DNA of 64,000 nucleotides from NCBI RefSeq assembly GCF_002210295.1, contig NZ_MWQH01000001.1, positions 1 to 64,000 on the forward strand, written 5' to 3'. Source of the stretch: Fibrobacter sp. UWB5. Its GTDB lineage: Bacteria; Fibrobacterota; Fibrobacteria; Fibrobacterales; Fibrobacteraceae. Positions within the stretch are counted from its first letter, which is position 1. Each line of letters opens with the position of its first letter. Below, piece by piece: positions 39,010 to 44,509 of the stretch. Under the pieces are notes generated by a model. That model saw nothing but the letters and a program-made list of their open reading frames with translations. It made no database searches and was not told the DNA's origin. Both the position numbers and the translations under genes were made by a program.

Positions 39010-39046
39010 GGTTCCCATTTTACCATGCGCAGGGAACCTTGGCGCT
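39010..39046 (-). ncRNA. Island hairpin element, copy 1
   Basis: On the - strand GGTTCCC and GGGAACC enclose a 15-nt loop containing GCGCATGGTAAAA, preceded by AGCGCCAA. It lies about 29 bp after the stop of the 33-residue ORF and before the 203-residue gene. It is followed by a T-rich stretch (TTTATTTTTCTT). Confidence 0.65.
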
Positions 39047-39066
39047 TTTCTCGGTGATCCACAACA

Positions 39067-39168
39067 CTATTTACCGAGTTTTTCTGCAGCTTCCTGAATT
39101 GCCTCAATGATCGGCTTTGCCGCATCAATAAGGGTCTTCGCCACTTCAATCACTTCTTTGACTTGCAT
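39067..39168 (-). CDS. 33-residue microprotein
   Basis: The ORF encodes a short helix-prone amphipathic peptide beginning MQVKEVIEVAKTLIDAAKPI and ending EKLGK. AGGAAG precedes the ATG. It lies between the 29-residue ORF and hairpin copy 1 in the same orientation as its neighbours. The good ribosome-binding site and island position argue for a real gene. No homologue is recognised. Role unknown; a membrane-active or partner-binding peptide is possible. Confidence 0.6.
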   Translation of the reverse strand: MQVKEVIEVAKTLIDAAKPIIEAIQEAAEKLGK

Positions 39169-39192
39169 TGTTTTCTTCCTATGGTTGTTTCG

Positions 39193-39214
39193 CCCCTCTC
39201 CGGCGCGGGGGCAC
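39193..39214 (-). ncRNA. Possible divergent fifth hairpin element
   Basis: Between the two microprotein ORFs the - strand holds GCCCC, an 11-nt loop CGCGCCGGAGA, and GGGGC. The loop shares GCGC and CGG with the four hairpin elements, but the stem differs and the loop is shorter. A neighbouring AGTGCAA-GCA-TTGCACT hairpin lies just 5' of it. Confidence 0.3.
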
Positions 39215-39243
39215 ACGCATGTTCACAAAGTGCAATGCTTGCA

Positions 39244-39333
39244 CTAAGTACGTTCGCTGTCTTTCTTAGTCATCTTTTCGTAGATGGCGATAGCTGCAGC
39301 AACGATTTCAAGAACCGTGAGAACTTGTTTCAT
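39244..39333 (-). CDS. 29-residue hydrophobic microprotein
   Basis: The ORF begins MKQVLTVLEIVAAAIAIYEK and ends with a charged tail (KKDSERT). AGGAGA lies about 8 nt before the ATG. The hydrophobic stretch of about 15 residues could insert in or lie on a membrane. It follows GTPase 1 and hairpin copy 2. No family is recognised. Confidence 0.6.
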   Translation of the reverse strand: MKQVLTVLEIVAAAIAIYEKMTKKDSERT

Positions 39334-39357
39334 TGTTGTTTCTCCTAGAGAAGATTG

Positions 39358-39388
39358 ATGCTCCCAGTTTACCGTGCGCCGAGAGCAT
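39358..39388 (-). ncRNA. Island hairpin element, copy 2 (changed stem)
   Basis: The - strand stem is ATGCTCTC with GGGAGCAT, including one G-U pair, around a 15-nt loop with GGCGCACGGTAAAC. The loop matches the other copies while the stem bases differ on both sides, so pairing is kept. The mismatch exists only on the + strand reading, which supports an RNA from the - strand. Confidence 0.65.
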
Positions 39389-39419
39389 TCGCGCAAGAGA
39401 CGGTTTGGTCAATCTTTTG

Positions 39420-40427
39420 TTACCAACCAAAGAAGCTGCCGAAGAATGAACTAACGCAACTCTTGACCGCACCGAAAGCGCCGCCGATGATGCGACCGCC
39501 GATACGACCTACCACACGACCTGCGCTACCGAAGCAGCTGCCAAGGCTTTCTCCCACGTCGGCACCGATGTCGGCGCATTCCGAAATAGATTCGGCGATG
39601 TCGTCCATGATGCTCTTGCGATAATCTTTGAGCTCGTCATCATCCGTCCACATTTCACGCTTGCGGTTGATGTTGTTTACGAAAATTGTGCGTTTTTCCT
39701 TGGGCGTGTAGTGGACAATCTGGTATAGAAGCTTCGTCAGGTTATAGGGACGCTGCGGCTTGTCGCCATCCTTATAGCCTGCGCTATAGTAGATGGGTTC
39801 CACATCAACGCCGGTACTTTCCATGATGCGTCTTTTGACCGATTCCACCTTTTCTTCAAGGAAACGTTCCAGCTCGGGTTCGGGCTTGTTGTTCTCGCGA
39901 TCCCAGCCGCGACCCTTCATGGCCATGTCGGCCTGGTTGATTGCCACCAGGATGCGCCCCTTGTCCTCGCCCAAGTTTGGCACGATCACGTTGCTGATGA
40001 GTTCGAAGGATGTTCCCATGTCGCGGGAACTGCCGTCGAGAATTACCAGCACGAGGTCAATAAGCGGATTGCCTTCGCTGTCGCGTTCGAGGAGCTTTGC
40101 CGTCAGGTTTTTCGCATGGCGGTTGTCTGCTTCCTTGCCGTCGCCAAGACCCGGGCTATCCCACAGAATCAGGTTGCCGAGTTCGTACTTTTCGATATCC
40201 ATTGTCTCGGGATCCACACCTACGCCCACCTTTGACACGTCAGCGTCGAAGAGTGCATTAATCGTGGAGCTCTTGCCACACCCCGTGGCACCCGTAACGA
40301 GCAAATTCACTTTTCTGCCCTTGAGCAGGAGCAGGTTGGCAATCAGCTTGCGCTTGATGGCTTCAGGAAGGCCGGAAGCTTCGATATCGCGCTGCATTTT
40401 TTCGATGAATTCTTGGTTGTTCTTCAT
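39420..40427 (-). CDS. Island GTPase 1 with glycine-zipper tail
   Basis: The 335-residue product is a TRAFAC-class (Era/YfjP/IRG-like) GTPase: G1 GATGCGKSS, a Thr-containing switch after VGVGVDPETM, G3 DSPGLGD, G4 NQAD instead of NKxD, and a probable G5 in SAGYKDG. The last ~35 residues (GRVVGRIGGRIIGGAFGAVK, then SSFFGSFFGW) form a glycine-zipper-like hydrophobic tail suggesting membrane insertion. AGGAG before the ATG at 40427 decides the start; the frame is open further upstream. It is closely related to GTPase 2, encoded just upstream. Confidence 0.85.
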   Translation of the reverse strand: MKNNQEFIEKMQRDIEASGLPEAIKRKLIANLLLLKGRKVNLLVTGATGCGKSSTINALFDADVSKVGVGVDPETMDIEKYELGNLILWDSPGLGDGKEADNRHAKNLTAKLLERDSEGNPLIDLVLVILDGSSRDMGTSFELISNVIVPNLGEDKGRILVAINQADMAMKGRGWDRENNKPEPELERFLEEKVESVKRRIMESTGVDVEPIYYSAGYKDGDKPQRPYNLTKLLYQIVHYTPKEKRTIFVNNINRKREMWTDDDELKDYRKSIMDDIAESISECADIGADVGESLGSCFGSAGRVVGRIGGRIIGGAFGAVKSCVSSFFGSFFGW

Positions 40428-40497
40428 TTTTTTACTCCTATTGAGTTTAGTGTTAGTTTGTGATCGTTTAAGTTTTCCCGTAAAGACTCTCTCATTT

Positions 40498-41181
40498 TCA
40501 TGCACAGTTAGCGGGCGGTCGATAGCAGGGGATCTGTGCTACTACAGCATCGATGACTGCTTGCACGTTGTAGCCCGTCTCCGCTGAGAAGCACACCGGC
40601 GTACGGATAGAAACGCCCGTCGCCTCGTAAACACGACGCTTGACAGACTCCGCCTTGTCGCGTAGGAACGAATTGAGCTCCGCATCGGGCCTGTTGTTCG
40701 CATAATCCCAATGCATCCCTTTCATGGCGACATCGGCTTGATTGATTGCCACCAAGATACGGTCGCGTTCGATATTGGGAACAACCACCTCGTTCAAGAG
40801 CGAATAGCACGAACCCATATCGCGAATGCCGCCTTCAAGTACCACCAGGACAAGGTCCATGAAGAGGCAGAGTTTGTTACCCTTCTTGTACGTTTTTAGC
40901 AGCGAATCAACGAGCTTGCGCTTGTGTCTCGCATCAGCGGCAGTACTGTCGCCAAGACCCGGCGTGTCCCAAACGCGGAAACGATTGCTAAGCGAGTGTT
41001 GACTCACTTCCATCGTTTCGGGATCAACTCCCGTACCTACTTTGGCAACGGGTTTGCTCATAAGAGCGTTCACGAGCGTAGACTTGCCGGCTCCCGTAGC
41101 GCCCACAATAAGCACATCGAGAGGCAGGTCGTCACCTACACGGTGGTAGATGTCGTTTTCACGATAGTTCAGGATGTTCAT
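40498..41181 (-). CDS. Island GTPase 2
   Basis: The 227-residue paralogue of GTPase 1 lacks its C-terminal tail. G1 is GATGAGKST, G3 is DTPGLGD, G4 is NQAD and a probable G5 is FSAETGYN. Both share VGxGVDPETM, RDMG and the DRILVAINQAD segment. AGGAG 7 nt upstream fixes the ATG at 41181. A ~100-bp repeat carrying a TATAAT box lies about 40 bp before the start. The pair may form a heterodimer; this is inferred. Confidence 0.85.
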   Translation of the reverse strand: MNILNYRENDIYHRVGDDLPLDVLIVGATGAGKSTLVNALMSKPVAKVGTGVDPETMEVSQHSLSNRFRVWDTPGLGDSTAADARHKRKLVDSLLKTYKKGNKLCLFMDLVLVVLEGGIRDMGSCYSLLNEVVVPNIERDRILVAINQADVAMKGMHWDYANNRPDAELNSFLRDKAESVKRRVYEATGVSIRTPVCFSAETGYNVQAVIDAVVAQIPCYRPPANCA

Positions 41182-41215
41182 GTCGTTACTCCTTTTGGGA
41201 AATTTCTTTCTGTTT

Positions 41216-41316
41216 CTGTCTATTATATCAGCTGTTGTTTCCGATTCTATAACCAGTATTTTGAAAAAAAAGTGAAGTGGTTCCCGTTTTACCATGCGCA
41301 GGGAACCTTGGCGCTA
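41216..41316 (-). promoter_or_regulatory. Hairpin-plus-promoter repeat before GTPase 2
   Basis: The 101-bp unit is roughly 90% identical to 41554-41652. In - strand order it holds hairpin copy 3 (GGTTCCC 41307-41301, loop, GGGAACC 41285-41279), a T8 run, the conserved box CTGGTTATAGAATCGG, and TATAAT (41227-41222), 40 bp before the GTPase 2 start. It can therefore end the upstream message and begin the next one. Confidence 0.6.
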
Positions 41317-41338
41317 TTACACGTAATACGGGTTAAGT

Positions 41339-41521
41339 TCACGGATCAAACAGATTGCCGATACCGTTGAGAATATCGCATACGCATTCTCCCGCAAATT
41401 CAACGGCATCCCCTGCAAGTTCAAGTGTTTCGTAGAGGATTTCGTCAGAATGCTTCGCAACTTCGTTAGCGATGGTTGTGCCGACCTGTGTTCCGATTGT
41501 TTTAGCGATGATTTCAATCAT
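41339..41521 (-). CDS. 60-residue amphipathic protein
   Basis: The ORF begins MIEIIAKTIGTQVGTTIANE and contains LAGDAVEFAGECVCDILNGI. It has a pattern of small and hydrophobic residues suggestive of an amphipathic or membrane-associated helix pair. AAGGAA precedes the ATG at 41521; the open frame upstream of it lacks a ribosome-binding site. It stands between the sigma-like gene and GTPase 2 and is framed by the two hairpin-promoter repeats, so it may be a separate transcript. No family is recognised. Confidence 0.65.
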   Translation of the reverse strand: MIEIIAKTIGTQVGTTIANEVAKHSDEILYETLELAGDAVEFAGECVCDILNGIGNLFDP

Positions 41522-41553
41522 TGTGTGTTTCCTTTGGCGCTCCTGCACCGGTT

Positions 41554-41652
41554 CTATCTATTATATCGGCCGTTAATCCCGATTCTATAACCAGTATTCT
41601 GAAAAAAGTGAAGAGGTTCCCGCTTTACTATGCGCAGGGAACCTTGGCGCTA
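41554..41652 (-). promoter_or_regulatory. Hairpin-plus-promoter repeat before the 60-residue gene
   Basis: The 99-bp counterpart of 41216-41316 begins within the last codon of the sigma-like gene. It holds hairpin copy 4 (GGTTCCC 41643-41637, loop with GCGCATAGTAAAG, GGGAACC 41621-41615), a T6 run, the box CTGGTTATAGAATCGG and TATAAT (41565-41560), 38 bp before the next start codon. Confidence 0.6.
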
Positions 41653-42333
41653 CCCATTCTGATTTTCAAGATATTCTTGCAGAAGCTTGGTATTCAGCCG
41701 TTTTCTGAGAGACTTGAGATTTTTGCTGACGGCTGGTTGCGAGATGCCTAACAGTTGTGCGACGGCACTTTCACTTTCAGCCTCCCCTTCAATCCATGTT
41801 GTCAATATGTCATGCGTGCGACTTTCAGAGGGGACAGCTTCCAATATGGCCTTTATCAGATTATGATTGTCTGTTTCCGAAGAATCAGACTCGTGATTAT
41901 CGGTGTCAAATTGGCGCCATACCGTTGCGTTCCCGTAATCAACGTACTTGCCAAGCGAAACATTATGCCCGTTGTTGCAGCGCCATGTTCCAGCCTCGGC
42001 CTTGTATTGCGCTTTAGCGATTTCGTTTTTCTCCTCAAACGACCATTCAATCTCTCGATTCATCCAGGTTGCAAAAGAACATACGGGCTTGTAGTTTCGG
42101 CACGTTTTGTCAAATGCTTCATAGGCGGCACCAAAAACAAACCATTGTTTCCGTGCGTCATCGTTTCGTAACTTTGCAATTTCGTAATCAAAGGGATGTC
42201 TGTTGAAATGGTACATGGCCGCCGCCTCAAATTTTTCTCTATAGAAATCATAGAGGGTGTGGATGGAGGCAATGTCGCCGTCATTCTGGACTTTTGCAAT
42301 GAGGGCAAGGCGTGCTTCTTTATCGAGTTTCAT
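41650..42333 (-). CDS. Sigma-70-like transcription factor
   Basis: The 227-residue product has a region-2-like segment near residues 68-95 (AYEAFDKTCRNY, SFATWMNREIEW) and a region-4 helix-turn-helix near residues 192-217 (SAVAQLLGISQPAVSKNLKS, LRKRL). This is the two-domain layout of ECF or phage-type sigma factors. AGGAGA before the ATG at 42333 decides the start. It may direct transcription from the two repeated promoters downstream; that is inferred. A plain HTH regulator is the alternative. Confidence 0.75.
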   Translation of the reverse strand: MKLDKEARLALIAKVQNDGDIASIHTLYDFYREKFEAAAMYHFNRHPFDYEIAKLRNDDARKQWFVFGAAYEAFDKTCRNYKPVCSFATWMNREIEWSFEEKNEIAKAQYKAEAGTWRCNNGHNVSLGKYVDYGNATVWRQFDTDNHESDSSETDNHNLIKAILEAVPSESRTHDILTTWIEGEAESESAVAQLLGISQPAVSKNLKSLRKRLNTKLLQEYLENQNG

Positions 42334-42400
42334 TCTTCTATCTCCTTTTGCACAATGGCAAGAAAACGACATCAGGGACATCCTGATTTCGTGATAGGTT

Positions 42401-42432
42401 CGGCTCTTTAGAGCGAAAGCGGTAAAGAGCCG
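42401..42432. repeat. 10-bp inverted repeat upstream of the sigma-like gene
   Basis: CGGCTCTTTA and TAAAGAGCCG are perfect arms separated by 12 bp (GAGCGAAAGCGG). It lies about 68 bp before the sigma-like start and has no T-run on either side, so an operator or RNA switch is likelier than a terminator. A smaller palindrome, ATCAGG-GACAT-CCTGAT (42371-42387), lies closer to the gene. Confidence 0.5.
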
Positions 42433-42538
42433 TATAGCGCCCGATTTTTGGTATCAGGCAAACCAATCAGATAGAAGCGCCTTTTTGCCGTAGGCGAACG
42501 GACTCGAGTTTAATGCCTTCGAGCGAGGCATGGGATTC

Positions 42539-42580
42539 CTAAAGAATCTTGCTAAGAATGAATGCTGCGATCAATAGCAT
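42539..42580 (-). CDS. 13-residue hydrophobic mini-ORF
   Basis: The ORF reads MLLIAAFILSKIL and is preceded by GGAGGT at good spacing, one of the strongest ribosome-binding sites in the island. It lies in the 298-bp gap between viperin and the sigma-like gene. It may be a leader peptide or a free membrane microprotein. At this length a chance ORF cannot be ruled out. Confidence 0.4.
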   Translation of the reverse strand: MLLIAAFILSKIL

Positions 42581-42631
42581 TTCAGACCTCCGTGTTAGAG
42601 TGAATCCAAGTAATGATGATGATGTCAAGGG

Positions 42632-43555
42632 TTACGCCGCAGAAGCGAGCTTCATCTTGGCGATGGTTGCGTCTGTGGCGACCGATGTGTAGCGATTGAA
42701 GAATTTGCCCTCCGCAAAGCCGACTTCTTTCATAGCCACTTCAAAGGGTGTGCTCATGAGAGGGTGGCTGTAGCGGTACTCAGCTTGACCATTTTGGAAA
42801 AGCCGCCCGTCTGGAGCTATCATCAGGTAGCTGCCCAGCATAGCAGCATTGTCTTCTACGAAAATATGCTGGCTGGGTGCGCCATCTGATGCGAAAAGAT
42901 CTTCACGGTAGTTGTTGCGCAGGAACGAGAAAAATTGCTCGTCAGTAACCCCCTTGCAACAGTCAAAGGGAATTTGGCGAAGAATCTTGTATTTTGTTGC
43001 GCCAAGAGCGGCGACCTTGTCAACCAGGAGCTCGTTGTAATTGTTCTGATTGACAACAGTGTTTACCTTGATGCGGATTTTCGGGTTGATGGCGCGGAGA
43101 GTGACCAACTTGGAAGCTATTTCTTCATAGCTCAATGTCTTGCCGTGGCAATGGCGACCAATCTTGAGATTGGTTTCATGCGAGAAGGAATCAAGAGAAA
43201 CCCCAACCTGCGAAAACAGGCGGGCAAATGGAAAGATATTTTCTAAATGGCTCCCGTTGGAGATGACGGAAACCTCGGCGCCGTAAGCGCGCGCCGTTTT
43301 GGCGACAAACTGAATTTTGTCTTTGAAAAGGGACGGCTCTCCACCGACAATGCTCAAACGCCAAGGTGTACCGGATTCGCCAAAATGGTCCCTATGGAAC
43401 TTGGCGATGTTCTCGATAATCTGGCGTACATTCGAGGGGTCGTTCCAGACCTCGTTTTGGTGGTTATGCCACTTGGAATAGCACCCTTGGCAGCTGAAGT
43501 TACATACAGCGCATGCGTGGAAATTGATGACGAGGGGAAGAGTCGTGTTCTTCAT
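42632..43555 (-). CDS. Prokaryotic viperin homologue (radical SAM)
   Basis: Viperins convert CTP, GTP or UTP to 3'-deoxy-3',4'-didehydro nucleotides that terminate viral RNA synthesis. The 307-residue product has the 4Fe-4S motif C18-x3-C22-x2-C25 (VCNFSCQGCYSKW), the SAM-binding GGEPSL, then SNGS. A series of blocks matches human viperin in order: VSLDSFSHETNLKIGRH (viperin CDSFDEEVNVLIGRG), IKVNTVVNQNN (INSVINRFN), KYKILRQIPF (RWKVFQCLL) and GSYLMIAPDGR (DSYLILDEYMR). It lacks the N-terminal amphipathic helix of the animal enzyme. The comparison is from memory of family sequences. TAGGA precedes the ATG. Confidence 0.88.
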   Translation of the reverse strand: MKNTTLPLVINFHACAVCNFSCQGCYSKWHNHQNEVWNDPSNVRQIIENIAKFHRDHFGESGTPWRLSIVGGEPSLFKDKIQFVAKTARAYGAEVSVISNGSHLENIFPFARLFSQVGVSLDSFSHETNLKIGRHCHGKTLSYEEIASKLVTLRAINPKIRIKVNTVVNQNNYNELLVDKVAALGATKYKILRQIPFDCCKGVTDEQFFSFLRNNYREDLFASDGAPSQHIFVEDNAAMLGSYLMIAPDGRLFQNGQAEYRYSHPLMSTPFEVAMKEVGFAEGKFFNRYTSVATDATIAKMKLASAA

Positions 43556-43598
43556 GGGAATCCTATCCTTCTAGGCCCCGACACCGCTTCATTCAACC

Positions 43599-43606
43599 CA
43601 AACTTA
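43599..43606 (-). promoter_or_regulatory. Candidate viperin -10 box
   Basis: TAAGTTTG on the - strand matches TAnnTTTG, 43 bp before the viperin start. No TTGACA stands upstream; that position is occupied by the palindromic repeats, as expected for a regulated promoter. Confidence 0.45.
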
Positions 43607-43615
43607 CTCCCGCCT

Positions 43616-43650
43616 AGGTTACAAAGGCGAGCTGTAACCTGCGGTTACAG
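43616..43650. promoter_or_regulatory. Palindromic operator candidate upstream of viperin
   Basis: Three alternating half-sites occur: GGTTACA (43617-43623), TGTAACC (43633-43639) and GGTTACA (43643-43649). The last two form the palindrome CTGTAACC-TGC-GGTTACAG. The first pair forms AGGTTACA-N9-TGTAACCT. The cluster abuts the likely viperin promoter. Confidence 0.6.
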
Positions 43651-43782
43651 AATTAAAAAAGCGGCACAAAGGCACTATGTATTCATATAAGATTCCCGCT
43701 CCGAAGAACAGGAGGCTAAAAAACCTACTTCAATTATATAAAAATCTTGTGGGTTCGGCAAGTTTTTTTTTCAAAAAAGTGA

Positions 43783-43788
43783 TATATT
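43783..43788 (+). promoter_or_regulatory. Shared promoter box of HEPN/KGGVGR module 2
   Basis: TATATT in AAAAAAGTGATATATTTCA ends 7 bp before the start codon at 43796. The sequence is nearly the same as that ahead of module 1. No ribosome-binding site is visible, so a leaderless message is likely if this box is used. Confidence 0.5.
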
Positions 43789-43795
43789 TCACGTT

Positions 43796-44491
43796 ATGAA
43801 GTACAGAGAGTATCTAGATACTGCGCAGAGGCACTTGGCAACATGCAAAAAATTTGTAAAAACTATTAATGAAAGTGAAATTTCAGATAAGAAGAACCTG
43901 CTAAAGGATATTTATTATTTGTCGGGTTACATTTTTGAAGCCGTCACGGTATTCATTATTTATAAGACAGGATACTCTCATGTAAGAGATCTTTATAAGA
44001 TGCAAGGCAAAGTGTTTGAGCCGGACAAACATGATGTTGATGAATTTATCAAAGAATTTACGCAATTTACAAAAGTCGATTATTATCCAGTTTATAATGG
44101 AATCACAAAAAGAATTTATTTGGGGAGTAGAATAAGAGATCCTATAACTAAAAAAAGGTTGAAAATAAGCGATGATGATAAAAAGTTTTTAAATGAATTT
44201 AATGGTCTTAATGCCATAGAACAACATCATTTTGTAAATCTAATAGAAAACATAAAAAATGATAAAGAATTGTTTGACGTCATTTTCCCGCCATCAGAAA
44301 ACGTTCCCTTTTTTGTCACTCCAGTTACTATTGAGGTTGAAGCTCTTATAAGAGGATGGTCTTCAGGACTTCGATATTCTGATGCCTTTTTGTGGGAAAA
44401 AATTGAAAAGGATCTTAACGAATCGTCTTTGAAAGATCTTCTTGATGTTTGTCAAGAAATCGTTTTTTACTCATATCAAAAAAAGACTTGA
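43796..44491 (+). CDS. HEPN-like protein (partner of copy 2)
   Basis: The 231-residue product opens MKYREYLDTAQRHLATCKKF and continues to LLKDIYYLSGYIFEAVTVFI (35-54), an arrangement typical of HEPN folds. The shared C-terminal part contains IEQHHF (VEDHHF in the paralogue). The catalytic R-x4-6-H of HEPN RNases is not evident. It is the compact version of the 33576-35318 product, without the coiled-coil insertion. The KGGVGR ATPase follows 18 bp later. Confidence 0.75.
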   Translation: MKYREYLDTAQRHLATCKKFVKTINESEISDKKNLLKDIYYLSGYIFEAVTVFIIYKTGYSHVRDLYKMQGKVFEPDKHDVDEFIKEFTQFTKVDYYPVYNGITKRIYLGSRIRDPITKKRLKISDDDKKFLNEFNGLNAIEQHHFVNLIENIKNDKELFDVIFPPSENVPFFVTPVTIEVEALIRGWSSGLRYSDAFLWEKIEKDLNESSLKDLLDVCQEIVFYSYQKKT

Positions 44492-44509
44492 TTATGGTCA
44501 GGAGATAGT

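Noticed and set aside
39163-39348. A + strand 61-codon ORF over the microprotein region
   Set aside because: The - strand ORFs there have strong ribosome-binding sites and match the orientation of the cluster; the + strand frame has none.
39010-41652. The four hairpin repeats as a CRISPR array
   Set aside because: Spacing is irregular (hundreds to thousands of bases), genes lie between the copies, there are no unique spacers of uniform size, and no cas genes are present.
43796-44491. HEPN-like partner as a confirmed RNase toxin
   Set aside because: The YYLxGYxxEA helix supports a HEPN-like fold, but the R-x4-6-H catalytic motif is not visible, so no nuclease activity is claimed.
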